Source: Pseudonocardia autotrophica (GTDB lineage: Bacteria; Actinomycetota; Actinomycetes; Mycobacteriales; Pseudonocardiaceae). From it: DNA of 64,000 bases. The position numbers were made by a program, and so were the translations under genes. The stretch lies in contig NZ_JNYD01000014.1 of NCBI RefSeq assembly GCF_000717175.1, positions 87,527-151,526 on the forward strand, given 5' to 3'. Numbering within the stretch: position 1 is the first letter of the stretch; each line of letters begins with the position of its first letter. The notes beneath the pieces were generated by a model. It worked only from the letters and a program-made list of their open reading frames with translations, ran no database searches and had not been told where the DNA came from. This document shows, one piece after another, positions 43,288 through 51,557 of this stretch.

Positions 43288-44364
43288 TCAGTGCTCGCTC
43301 AGGAAAGCGTCCAGCGCGGGCCAGGTGGTGGTGCGCGCCCTGCGCCCGGTGAGGACGCCGAGATGGCCGCCCGGCGCCGTCGCGAACCGCACCTCGGGGG
43401 CGCCGGTCAGCAGCGGGACCGCCCGGCGGACCGCCCGCAGCGGGGCGATGACGTCGTCCCGCCCGCCGACGGCCAGGACGGGCACCTTCACCGACGACAG
43501 CGAGACCTCCCGCCCGGCCAGCTGCAGGCTGCCGCCGGCGAGGTCGTTGCTGCGCAGGAAGAGGTGGAACAGCTGCCCGAACACCCGGCCCGGGTAGCCG
43601 TGCATGCTGGCCATCATGTGGTCGACGGCCTCGATCTGGGCGAGCGTGTCCCGGTCGTCGAGCCGGGACAGGATCGCCAGCGGCCGGGTGACCATCTTGT
43701 CCACCGTGGTCAGCTGGAACACCGTGCTCACCAGCGGCGCCGGCCAGCTGCCCACCGCGCGGTAGAGCGCCGACACGGCCCGGCCGCCGGCCACCTCCGC
43801 CAGCGGCCGCAGGGGCGCGACCAGGGGCACCGCGGTGACGTCGACGGGGCTGCCGATCGCGGCGACGGCGCGGACCGGCAACGGCTCCCCCGCCTCCTCC
43901 GCCGCGGCCAGCGCGAGCAGGCAGAACAGCCCGCCGAGGGACCAGCCGACCAGGTACACCGGACCGTCCGTGAGCCCGGCGACGCGCCGGACGGTCCGCG
44001 GCACCACGTCGTCGACCCAGTGCTCGATGCCCAGCCTGCGGTGCCCGAACGCGATCCGGCCGTAGTCCACGAGGTACACCGGCCGGCCTTCGTCCAGCAG
44101 GTGCTCGACGAGCGAGCAGTCCCGGCGCAGGTCGTAGGCGAAGTCCGGGGCGCCGAGCGGCGGGACGAGCACGACCGCGGGTCCCGACGGCGCCACCCCG
44201 GGCAGCGGGTCGTAGCGGTACAGCGTCCCGCCGGGGTCCCGGGCGACCTCGGTGCGCGGCATGCGACGCAGGTCGGCGACACCGCCGGCGACCGTCCGGT
44301 CCCAGGCGTTCGCGGCGGCGGCCCCCAGGCGGGAGCCGAGCTCGTCCCTCAACGCACGGAGCAC
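43288..44364 (-). CDS. PhaC-like alpha/beta hydrolase
   Basis: A 358-residue protein related to class III/PhaC polyhydroxyalkanoate synthases: VVLVPPLGAPDFAYDLR, VYLVDYGRIAFG, DDVVPRTVRRV and APGGHLGVLTG follow the PhaC scheme. The nucleophile elbow is GWSLGG with Ser rather than the Cys of true synthases, so hydrolase or acyltransferase activity is more likely. A GTG start at 44364 lies 6 bases (GCCGCC) from TAGGCT. It is divergent from an acyl-CoA dehydrogenase gene. Confidence 0.86.
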   Translation of the reverse strand: MLRALRDELGSRLGAAAANAWDRTVAGGVADLRRMPRTEVARDPGGTLYRYDPLPGVAPSGPAVVLVPPLGAPDFAYDLRRDCSLVEHLLDEGRPVYLVDYGRIAFGHRRLGIEHWVDDVVPRTVRRVAGLTDGPVYLVGWSLGGLFCLLALAAAEEAGEPLPVRAVAAIGSPVDVTAVPLVAPLRPLAEVAGGRAVSALYRAVGSWPAPLVSTVFQLTTVDKMVTRPLAILSRLDDRDTLAQIEAVDHMMASMHGYPGRVFGQLFHLFLRSNDLAGGSLQLAGREVSLSSVKVPVLAVGGRDDVIAPLRAVRRAVPLLTGAPEVRFATAPGGHLGVLTGRRARTTTWPALDAFLSEH

Positions 44365-44370
44365 GGCGGC

Positions 44371-44376
44371 AGCCTA
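44371..44376 (-). promoter_or_regulatory. -10 element for a leaderless PhaC-like gene
   Basis: TAGGCT on the minus strand ends 6 bases (GCCGCC) before GTG 44364. The same spacer sequence follows the -10 of the PPK2 gene at 48205. Confidence 0.5.
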
Positions 44377-44436
44377 CGGCCCGCACAGGCCGCGGACGGC
44401 CCGCGGGGTTACCGACGAGTATGTGAGACTGCCGCC

Positions 44437-45591
44437 ATGCAGCGCGACATCTTCGACGCCGAACACGACGCGTTCCGCGACCTCGTCCGCACCTTCCTCG
44501 AGAAGGAGGTCGTCCCGCACCACGCGCAGTGGGAGAAGGACGGGCAGGTCGACCGCGACATCTGGCTCTCCGCCGGCAGGGCCGGCCTGCTCGGCACCGA
44601 CGTCCCCGAGGAGTTCGGCGGCGGCGGCACCCCCGACTTCCGTTACAACGCGGTGGCCCTCGAGGAGATCACCGCGGCCGGCACCAGCGGCCTGGGCTTC
44701 CCGCTGCACAACGACGTCGTCGCGCCCTACCTGCTGCGCCTCGCGAACGACGAGCAGAAGCAGCGCTGGCTCCCCGGCTTCTGCTCCGGCGACATCATCA
44801 CGGCCATCGGCATGACCGAGCCCGGCACCGGGTCGGACCTGCAGGGCATCGCCACCCACGCCAAGAAGGACGGCTCCGGTGACGGGGCTGACTGGATCCT
44901 CAACGGCGCCAAGACCTTCATCACCAACGGCATCCTCGCCGACCTGGTGGTCGTGGTCGCCAAGACCGACCCCGAGGCCGGGGCCCGCGGCTTCTCGCTG
45001 CTCTGCGTGGAGCGCGGCATGCCGGGCTTCGAGCGCGGCCGCCGGCTGGAGAAGGTCGGGATGAAGGCGCAGGACACGGCGGAGCTGAGCTTCACCGACG
45101 TCCGCGTGCCGGCCGCGAACGTCCTCGGCGAGGTGGGGCAGGGCTTCATCTACCTGATGCAGAACCTGGCCCAGGAGCGGCTGTCCATCGCCGTCGGCGC
45201 GGTGGCCGGCGCGGCCGCGGCGCTGAGGATGACGCTGGAGTACACGAAGGAGCGCAAGGCCTTCGGCCGCGCCGTCGCGAACTTCCAGAACACCCGCTTC
45301 GAGCTCGCCGAGATGGACACCGAGATCGACGTGACGCAGACCTACGTCGACCGGTGCCTCTCCGAGCACGTGACCGGCAACCTGTCGGTCGCCGACGCCG
45401 CGAAGGCCAAGTGGTGGGCCACCGACCTGCAGAAGCGCGTGGTCGACCGGTGTCTGCAGCTGCACGGCGGCTACGGCTACATGATGGAGTACCCCATCGC
45501 GAAGGCCTTCGTCGACTCGCGCGTGCAGTCCATCTACGGCGGCACGAACGAGATCATGAAGGAGATCATCGGGCGGGCCCTGATCGGCTGA
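44437..45591 (+). CDS. Acyl-CoA dehydrogenase
   Basis: A 384-residue FAD enzyme with complete family patterns: TEPGTGSDLQGI and FITNG in the middle domain, and ERKAFGRAVANFQN with QLHGGYGYMMEYPI and YGGTNEIMKEII at the C-terminus. It resembles long-chain or glutaryl-type AcdA enzymes. It catalyses the first step of beta-oxidation, passing electrons to ETF. ATG 44437 follows GAGACT-GCCGCC, hinting at a leaderless start. It stands alone, followed by a hairpin. Confidence 0.94.
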   Translation: MQRDIFDAEHDAFRDLVRTFLEKEVVPHHAQWEKDGQVDRDIWLSAGRAGLLGTDVPEEFGGGGTPDFRYNAVALEEITAAGTSGLGFPLHNDVVAPYLLRLANDEQKQRWLPGFCSGDIITAIGMTEPGTGSDLQGIATHAKKDGSGDGADWILNGAKTFITNGILADLVVVVAKTDPEAGARGFSLLCVERGMPGFERGRRLEKVGMKAQDTAELSFTDVRVPAANVLGEVGQGFIYLMQNLAQERLSIAVGAVAGAAAALRMTLEYTKERKAFGRAVANFQNTRFELAEMDTEIDVTQTYVDRCLSEHVTGNLSVADAAKAKWWATDLQKRVVDRCLQLHGGYGYMMEYPIAKAFVDSRVQSIYGGTNEIMKEIIGRALIG

Positions 45592-45603
45592 ACCTGCGCG
45601 GAC

Positions 45604-45636
45604 GGGGCCGACGTCAGGACGCCACCGGTCGGCCCC
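45604..45636 (+). terminator. Terminator-like hairpin after the acyl-CoA dehydrogenase gene
   Basis: The inverted repeat GGGGCCGAC / GTCGGCCCC (9 bp) with a 15-base loop lies just past the stop at 45591. There is no T-run. Confidence 0.45.
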
Positions 45637-45676
45637 GCGCGGGATGAGACGCGGGTGAACGGGTAGAAAACCCCCC

Positions 45677-46315
45677 ATGGCCTTCCGGTTGACGCCGCAG
45701 GAGCGCGGCTTCTACCCGCTCTTCACCCGCGCCGCGGAGAACATCGCGCTCGCGGCGGACGAGCTCGCCGCGCTGGTGGACGCACCGGCGCCGGAGCGCG
45801 CCGCGATCGCGAAGCGGGTGAAGGACGCCGAGAACGCGGGTGACGAGGTCACCCACGAGATCATGGTCAAGCTGAACTCGGTGTTCGTCACCCCGTTCGA
45901 CCGTGAGGACATCTACCGGCTCGCCTCCTCCCTCGACGACGTCGTCGACGCCATCGAGGAGGCGGCGGACCGGATCGTGCTCTACCGGCTGGAGCGGCTC
46001 CCCGCGGGCATCGCGATGCAGGTCGACGTCCTGCGCCGGGCCGCGGCCGCCACCGCCGAGGCGATGCCGCGGCTGGAGAAGATGGCCCAGCTGCAGGACT
46101 TCTGGATCCACGTCAACTCGCTCGAGGACGAGGCCGACGAGGCCTACCACGCCGTGCTGGCCGGCCTGCTGTCCCCGGACGAGGCGATCACCGACCCGGC
46201 CGCGGTGCTCGAGGTGATCAAGCTCAAGGAGGTCGTGGACACCCTCGAGGAGGCCGCGGACGCCTTCGAGACGGTCGCCAACACCGTCGAGAGCATCGCG
46301 GTCAAGGAAGCCTGA
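45677..46315 (+). CDS. DUF47/PhoU-like phosphate transport accessory protein
   Basis: A 212-residue all-helical PhoU-related protein (DUF47, Pit accessory). Acidic, heptad-like helices such as ANIALAADELAALVD and EDIYRLASSLDDVVDAIEEAADR are typical. It probably regulates the phosphate transporter encoded by the next gene, whose ATG overlaps this stop by one base. TAGAAA lies 7 bases before the ATG at 45677, so the message may be leaderless. Confidence 0.93.
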   Translation: MAFRLTPQERGFYPLFTRAAENIALAADELAALVDAPAPERAAIAKRVKDAENAGDEVTHEIMVKLNSVFVTPFDREDIYRLASSLDDVVDAIEEAADRIVLYRLERLPAGIAMQVDVLRRAAAATAEAMPRLEKMAQLQDFWIHVNSLEDEADEAYHAVLAGLLSPDEAITDPAAVLEVIKLKEVVDTLEEAADAFETVANTVESIAVKEA

Positions 46316-47313
46316 TGCTCCTCGCGTCGGTCATCGTCGTCATCGTGGTGGCGGTGGCGTTCGACTACACCAACGGCTTCCACGACGCCGCCAACGCCAT
46401 CGCGACCTCGGTGGCCACCCGGGCCCTGTCCCCGCGGGTGGCGCTGCTGATGGCGGCCGTGATGAACCTGGTCGGCGCCTTCCTCGGCACCGAGGTCGCG
46501 TCCACGGTGGGCAGCGGGATCATCGAGGCGCCCCAGGGGCTGCCCGGCCTCGCCGTGGTGCTGGCCGCGCTGATCGGCGCGATCATCTGGAACCTCGTCA
46601 CCTGGTGGTTCGGCCTCCCCAGCTCCTCCTCGCACGCGCTGATCGGCGGGCTGGTGGGCGCGGCGCTGGCCTCGGCGGGCACCGTGAAGTGGGGCGGGGT
46701 GCTCGACAAGGTGATCATCCCGATGGTGCTGTCCCCGGTCGTCGGGTTCGTCCTGGCCGGGATCGTGATGATCGTGCTGCTGTGGATCTTCAAGGACAGC
46801 AGGCCGGCGCGGACCACCCGCGGGTTCCGGCTCGCGCAGACCGTGTCCGCGGCGGCGATGGCGCTGGGGCACGGCCTGCAGGACGCCCAGAAGACGATGG
46901 GCGTGATCGTGCTGGCCCTCGTCGTCGGCGGGTTCCACCAGGGCAGCGAGGTGCCGTGGTGGGTCGTGCTGGTCTCCGCCGGCGCGCTGTCGCTCGGTAC
47001 CTACGCCGGCGGCTGGCGCATCATGCGCACCCTCGGCCGGCGGATCATCGACCTGGACCCGCCGCGCGGGTTCGCGGCGGAGCTCACGGCCTCGTCGGTG
47101 CTCTACACCACGGCGTTCGTGTTCGCCGCGCCCATCTCCACCACCCAGACGATCACGTCGTCGATCCTGGGCGTCGGCGCCACCAAACGGCTGTCGGCGG
47201 TGCGGTGGACGGTGGCCGGCAACATCGCGGTGGCGTGGGTGGTCACGCTCCCGGCGGCCGGGTTCTGCGCCGCCGTGGCGTACTGGTTGCTCCACCTGAT
47301 CTTCGTGCACTGA
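46315..47313 (+). CDS. Inorganic phosphate transporter, PiT family
   Basis: A 332-residue low-affinity phosphate permease. The PiT signature occurs twice in the expected inverted repeat: NGFHDAANAIATSVATRAL at about residue 20 and GHGLQDAQKTMGVI in the second half. LPSSSSHALIGGLVG is another family marker. It would move metal-phosphate with protons. It is coupled to the DUF47 gene and convergent with a PPK2 gene, giving a phosphate uptake and polyphosphate unit. Confidence 0.94.
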   Translation: MLLASVIVVIVVAVAFDYTNGFHDAANAIATSVATRALSPRVALLMAAVMNLVGAFLGTEVASTVGSGIIEAPQGLPGLAVVLAALIGAIIWNLVTWWFGLPSSSSHALIGGLVGAALASAGTVKWGGVLDKVIIPMVLSPVVGFVLAGIVMIVLLWIFKDSRPARTTRGFRLAQTVSAAAMALGHGLQDAQKTMGVIVLALVVGGFHQGSEVPWWVVLVSAGALSLGTYAGGWRIMRTLGRRIIDLDPPRGFAAELTASSVLYTTAFVFAAPISTTQTITSSILGVGATKRLSAVRWTVAGNIAVAWVVTLPAAGFCAAVAYWLLHLIFVH

Positions 47314-47349
47314 GACGTGCGCTGATCCCGGCCGGCCCGTCGACCGGTG

Positions 47350-48198
47350 TCAGCCGAGGCCGGTCGAGGCCTTCAGCCGGGCGCGCTCGGCCTCGAGGTC
47401 GTAGTCCGGCGGCGGGAACTGCGGGGCCAGGTCGTCGAGGGTCTCGGCCAGGAGCGCGGCGACGGCCCAGTTCCGGTACCACTTGCGGTCCGACGGCACG
47501 ACGTACCAGGGCGCCACGTCCGAGTCGCAGCGCTCGAGCGCCGCGGCGTACGCCTCCTGGTAGCCGGGCCACTTCGCGCGGGCGTCGAGGTCGCCAGGGT
47601 TGTACTTCCAGCGCTTCTGCGGGTCGTCGAGCCGGGCGAGGAGGCGCTCCGCCTGCTCCTCCGGCGAGATGTGCAGCATGCACTTGAGGATCGTGACGCC
47701 CCCGTCGGACAGCTCCCGCTCGAGGTCGGCGATCGCCTCGTAGCGGGCCTGCCAGACCTCCTCGGGCACGAGCCCGTCCACCCGGGCGACCAGCACGTCC
47801 TCGTAGTGCGAGCGGTCGAAGACGCCGATCCGGCCCGGCACGGGGACCTGCCGGCGGATCCGCCACAGGAAGTCGTGCGCGAGCTCCTCCTCGGTGGGGC
47901 GCTTGAACGAGGCGACGTGCACGCCCTGCGGGTTCACCATCCCGAGGACGTGCCGGATCGTCCCGCCCTTGCCCGAGGTGTCCATGCCCTGCAGGACGAG
48001 CAGGACCGCGCGCCGGCCGCCGGCGGCGCCCTCGGCGTAGAGGGCCTCCTGACGGGCGTCGAGCCGCGCGCCCAGGTCCTCCATCTCCAGCGCCGCGTCG
48101 GCCTTGTCGCGCGGGCCGATCGGGCGGCCGCGGGGGTCGATCGCCTTCAGGTCGACGGGTCCGGACGGCACCCGGAAGGTCTCGCGCGCGGTCGCCAT
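47350..48198 (-). CDS. ppk2: Polyphosphate kinase 2 family protein
   Basis: A 282-residue PPK2. Walker A is GMDTSGKGG, Walker B and the catalytic region FDRSHYEDVL, and the lid DRKWYRNWA. The length suits a one-domain class I or III enzyme that transfers phosphate between polyphosphate and nucleotides. ATG 48198 lies 6 bases (GCCGCC) from the -10 TAGGGT, so the message is probably leaderless. It faces the phosphate transporter genes. Confidence 0.93.
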   Translation of the reverse strand: MATARETFRVPSGPVDLKAIDPRGRPIGPRDKADAALEMEDLGARLDARQEALYAEGAAGGRRAVLLVLQGMDTSGKGGTIRHVLGMVNPQGVHVASFKRPTEEELAHDFLWRIRRQVPVPGRIGVFDRSHYEDVLVARVDGLVPEEVWQARYEAIADLERELSDGGVTILKCMLHISPEEQAERLLARLDDPQKRWKYNPGDLDARAKWPGYQEAYAAALERCDSDVAPWYVVPSDRKWYRNWAVAALLAETLDDLAPQFPPPDYDLEAERARLKASTGLG

Positions 48199-48204
48199 GG
48201 CGGC

Positions 48205-48210
48205 ACCCTA
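48205..48210 (-). promoter_or_regulatory. -10 element for the leaderless ppk2 gene
   Basis: TAGGGT on the minus strand ends 6 bases before ATG 48198. No Shine-Dalgarno is present. Confidence 0.55.
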
Positions 48211-48317
48211 CGGGCTCCGAGTGGCGGTCACTGCCCGGCGGCCGGGGCGGGAACACCACCTGGTGCCGGCGGGCCCGGCGGGCACCGCGCGGGCGGGCTG
48301 AGCCGCCCCGCGCCGGA

Positions 48318-49166
48318 TCAGCGGGTCCCGACCGGCACCACGAGCGGGGTGCCGGCGACGGGATCGGTGATGACCTTGGCCTCCAGTCCGAAGACCTCGC
48401 GCAGCAGCGGCTCGGTGATCACGTCGGCCGGCTCGCCCTGTGCGACGATCCGGCCCGCCTTCATCGCCACGAGCCGGTCCGCGTAGCGCGCCGCCAGGTT
48501 GAGGTCGTGCAGGACCATCACGACCGTCCGGCCGCGCTCCTCGTGCAGCCGCTCCACCAGCTCCAGCACCTCCACCTGGTGGGCCAGGTCGAGGAAGGTC
48601 GTCGGCTCGTCGAGCAGCAGCAGGTCGGTGCCCTGCGCGAGCGCCATCGAGATCCAGGCGCGCTGCCGCTGGCCGCCGGACAGCTCGTCGACCGGCCGCT
48701 CGGCGAGGTCGGAGATGCCGGTCCAGGCGAGCGCCTCGGCCACGGCCTCCTCGTCGTCCCCCGACCACTGCCGGTACCAGGCCTGGTGCGGGTGCCGGCC
48801 GCGCGCGACGAGGTCGCCGACGGTGAGCCCCTCGGGCGCGGTGGGGGCCTGCGGGAGCAGGCCCAACACGGTCGCGACCTGCTTCGTGGGCATCTCGTCG
48901 ATCTTCCGGCCGTCGAGCAGCACGTGCCCGCGGGTGGGCCTGAGCAGCCGCCCGAGGGCGCGCAGCAGGGTCGACTTGCCGCAGCCGTTGGGTCCGATCA
49001 CCGCGGTGACCGTGCCCTGCAGGACGTCGAGGTCCAGGTCGTCGACCACGACGCGCTCGCCGTAGCCGAGCCGGACGCCCTCCGCGCGCAGCCGCACCCG
49101 CGTGCCGTCGGGCCCGACGGGGGCCTGCGTGTCCTCCGCCAGGGCGGTCTCGGCGTTCGGTGTCAT
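48318..49166 (-). CDS. Siderophore ABC transporter ATP-binding protein (FepC/FecE type)
   Basis: A 282-residue ATPase. Walker A is GPNGCGKS, the signature LSGGQRQR, Walker B LLLLDEP and the switch His VLHD. LGLLPQAPTAPEGLTV is typical of the Fe3+-siderophore ATPases. The ATG at 49166 overlaps the permease stop (ATGA). It is the last gene of a three-gene minus-strand operon. No substrate-binding lipoprotein is present in the operon, so the partner must be encoded elsewhere. Confidence 0.94.
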   Translation of the reverse strand: MTPNAETALAEDTQAPVGPDGTRVRLRAEGVRLGYGERVVVDDLDLDVLQGTVTAVIGPNGCGKSTLLRALGRLLRPTRGHVLLDGRKIDEMPTKQVATVLGLLPQAPTAPEGLTVGDLVARGRHPHQAWYRQWSGDDEEAVAEALAWTGISDLAERPVDELSGGQRQRAWISMALAQGTDLLLLDEPTTFLDLAHQVEVLELVERLHEERGRTVVMVLHDLNLAARYADRLVAMKAGRIVAQGEPADVITEPLLREVFGLEAKVITDPVAGTPLVVPVGTR

Positions 49167-50272
49167 GCGCGGGCCTCCCGGCCTTGGGTGACGAGCAGGT
49201 AGAGCAGGTACGGGGCGCCGAGCACGGCGGTCACGACGCCGACGGGCAGCTCGACGCCGCCGAAGGCCGTGCGCGCCACGAGGTCGGCAATGACGGTCAG
49301 CGCGGCACCGATCACCAGCGAGGCGCCGATGGGCGGGCGCGAGGAGCCGACGAGCCGCTGGGCGATCTGCGGCGACACCAGCGCGACGAACGCGATCGGG
49401 CCGGCCGACGCGGTGGCGACACCGGCCAGCACGACCGCGACCAGCAGCAGCAGGCTCCGGGAGCGGTCCACCCGCACGCCGAGCCCGCGGGCGGTGTCGT
49501 CGCCGTACTGCAGCGCGCCCATCACGAAGGAGAGCACCAGTGCGGCCGGCACCAGGATCAGCAGGGCGATCCCGACGGGCACCACGTGCTCCCAGCCGCG
49601 GGCGTTGAGGCTGCCGTTGATCCACACCGTGGCGCGCGCGGCCTCGTAGACCTGCGCCACGATCAGCAGCCAGTTCACGACGGCGACCAGCATGGTGTTG
49701 ATGCCGATGCCGACCAGGACGAGGCGGAAGCCCTGGATGCCCTTCCGCCAGGCCAGGCCGTAGATCACGATCGCGGCGACCAGCCCGCCGACCAGCGCCG
49801 CGATCGGGAGCCCGACGGCGGCGAGGGCCCCGACCAGGCCGGCGCCGCCCAGCACGATGAGTGTGACGGCCGCGGCGCTCGCGCCCCAGGTGATGCCGAT
49901 GATGTCCGGGCTGGCGAGCGGGTTCCGCGCGATCGACTGCATGATCGCGCCGGACACCGCGAGCGCGCCGCCGACGAGCAGGCCGGTCAGCGACCGCGGG
50001 AGCCGCAGCTCCAGGATGATGAACCGTTGGCTCGGGTCGCCGCCGCCGACGAGCGTGGCGAGCACGTCCGGGATGCCGATGGGGAACTCGCCGCGGCCCA
50101 CGTTGAGCGCCACCGCGAGCACGAGCACGACGAGCGACACCACGAGGACCAGCACGTTGCGCGGGCGCCAGACGCCCGAGACCCGCCCGCGGCGAAAGGG
50201 GCGGCGGCCGGGCACCCGCTCGAGGACCTCGCGCGCGGCCGGGTCCAGCGTGGGCCGGGTGGGTGCCGCCAT
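49163..50272 (-). CDS. FecCD family iron-siderophore permease
   Basis: A 369-residue permease with about nine or ten membrane segments. LRLPRSLTGLLVGGALAVSG, QSIARNPLASPDIIGITWGA and AGPIAFVALVSPQIAQRLVG are FecCD hallmarks. The N-terminus is extended and cytoplasmic. It begins by a one-base overlap (TGATG) with the first permease stop. It probably pairs with that permease as a heterodimer. Confidence 0.95.
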   Translation of the reverse strand: MAAPTRPTLDPAAREVLERVPGRRPFRRGRVSGVWRPRNVLVLVVSLVVLVLAVALNVGRGEFPIGIPDVLATLVGGGDPSQRFIILELRLPRSLTGLLVGGALAVSGAIMQSIARNPLASPDIIGITWGASAAAVTLIVLGGAGLVGALAAVGLPIAALVGGLVAAIVIYGLAWRKGIQGFRLVLVGIGINTMLVAVVNWLLIVAQVYEAARATVWINGSLNARGWEHVVPVGIALLILVPAALVLSFVMGALQYGDDTARGLGVRVDRSRSLLLLVAVVLAGVATASAGPIAFVALVSPQIAQRLVGSSRPPIGASLVIGAALTVIADLVARTAFGGVELPVGVVTAVLGAPYLLYLLVTQGREARA

Positions 50273-51339
50273 CAGATCGTCACCAGCTTCCGGCGGCGTA
50301 CGAGGGCGATGAAGAACGGCGCGCCGATCAGGGCCAGCACGATGCCGACCTGCAGCTCGCCGGGCCGGGCGACCAGCCGGCCGACCACGTCCGCCGTGAG
50401 CAGCAGGACCGCGCCGAGCAGCCCGGACGCCGGCAGCAGCCACCGGTAGTCGGGCCCGGTGAAGGCCCGGACGACGTGCGGCACCACCAGCCCCACGAAG
50501 CCGATCGGCCCGCACGCGGCGGTCGCGCCGCCGGCGAGCAGGGTGATCGCGACGATCCCGAGCACCCGGGTGCGGCGCACGGACTGGCCGAGCGAGCGGG
50601 CCACGTCCTCGCCGAGGGACAGCGTGTTGAGCGCCGGCGCCGTGGCGAGCGCGATGAGCACGCCGATCACGATGAACCACACGACCTGCCCGGCGACGGC
50701 GGTGTCGCGCCCGGCGAGCGAGCCGACGTTCCAGAAGCGGTAGGCGTCGAGCGTGTCGGTGTCGATCAGGATGATCGCCGAGACCAGGCCGCTGAGCAGG
50801 AAGGACAGGGCGGCGCCCGCGAGGGCGAGGCTCACCGGTGTCGGGCCGCCGCGGCCGCCCGCGGAGCCGAGCAGGAACACCGCCACGCTCGCGACCATCG
50901 CGCCGGCGAAGGCGAACCAGACGTAGCCGAACAGCGTGGTCACGCCGAACACGTAGATCCCGACGACCACGAAGAACGCCGCGCCCATGTTCACGCCCAG
51001 CAGGCCGGGGTCGGCGAGCGGGTTGCGCGTGTGCCCCTGGATCAGGGCGCCCGCCAGCCCGAGCGCGATGCCGACCAGCACGCCCAGGACGGTGCGCGGG
51101 ACCCGCAGCGAGCGGATCACGATGTCGTCCTCGGTGCCCGTCGGCGCGACCAGCGCGCTCCACACGTGCGACAGCGGGATGACCTTCGTGCCGAACGCGA
51201 TGCTCGCCAGCACCGCCAGGACGAGGAGCACGAGGAGCGCGCCGAGGCCGATCAGCCGGCGACGTCGCAGGGACCGCTTCGACCGGGCACGTCCGCGCCC
51301 GCCCGCGGTCGGCACCACCGGCGCCGATCCGACCGTCAC
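50272..51339 (-). CDS. FecCD family iron-siderophore permease (first gene)
   Basis: A 355-residue permease of the same family: LRVPRTVLGVLVGIALGLAG, GHTRNPLADPGLLGVNMGA and CGPIGFVGLVVPHVVRAF. The GTG at 51339 with GGAGGGCGA upstream is preferred over a start at 51402, which would overlap the operator region and add residues unlike the family. It heads the operon. Two iron-box-like palindromes lie 24-100 bases upstream, suggesting DtxR/IdeR repression when iron is plentiful. Confidence 0.94.
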   Translation of the reverse strand: MTVGSAPVVPTAGGRGRARSKRSLRRRRLIGLGALLVLLVLAVLASIAFGTKVIPLSHVWSALVAPTGTEDDIVIRSLRVPRTVLGVLVGIALGLAGALIQGHTRNPLADPGLLGVNMGAAFFVVVGIYVFGVTTLFGYVWFAFAGAMVASVAVFLLGSAGGRGGPTPVSLALAGAALSFLLSGLVSAIILIDTDTLDAYRFWNVGSLAGRDTAVAGQVVWFIVIGVLIALATAPALNTLSLGEDVARSLGQSVRRTRVLGIVAITLLAGGATAACGPIGFVGLVVPHVVRAFTGPDYRWLLPASGLLGAVLLLTADVVGRLVARPGELQVGIVLALIGAPFFIALVRRRKLVTI

Positions 51340-51362
51340 TTCTCGCCCTCCCGTTTCTCCGG

Positions 51363-51381
51363 ACAGGTGAGGCACACCTGG
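51363..51381 (-). promoter_or_regulatory. Iron-box-like operator (proximal)
   Basis: ACAGGTGAGGCACACCTGG has AGGTG/CACCT inverted arms and matches 12 of 19 positions of the DtxR/IdeR consensus TTAGGTTAGGCTAACCTAA, aligned by eye. It lies 24 bases before the first permease GTG. Confidence 0.45.
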
Positions 51382-51420
51382 CTGTGAGCACAGGGTCACC
51401 ACAGTGCGGCACCCCTCAGT

Positions 51421-51439
51421 CCTGGTGAGGCTATCCTTA
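51421..51439 (-). promoter_or_regulatory. Iron-box-like operator (distal)
   Basis: CCTGGTGAGGCTATCCTTA matches 13 of 19 positions of the DtxR/IdeR consensus, best in the core GAGGCTATCC. On the minus strand it contains TAGCCT, a plausible -10, so a bound repressor would cover the promoter. Confidence 0.55.
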
Positions 51440-51557
51440 GCCCGTCCGTGCGAAAACCCCTGGCGCCCTTCCCGTGGATCACACCCGTGTGCATCCGTGC
51501 AGCTGGACGGGTCGGTACGAGGGCGCGCCCGCGGCCGCGGGGTGCTGGGATGGGCCC

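Noticed and set aside
42451..44436. Very long plus-strand open frame leading into the acyl-CoA dehydrogenase gene
   Set aside because: The extra N-terminal sequence is antisense to the aldo/keto reductase and PhaC-like genes and has no family pattern. The real start is ATG 44437.
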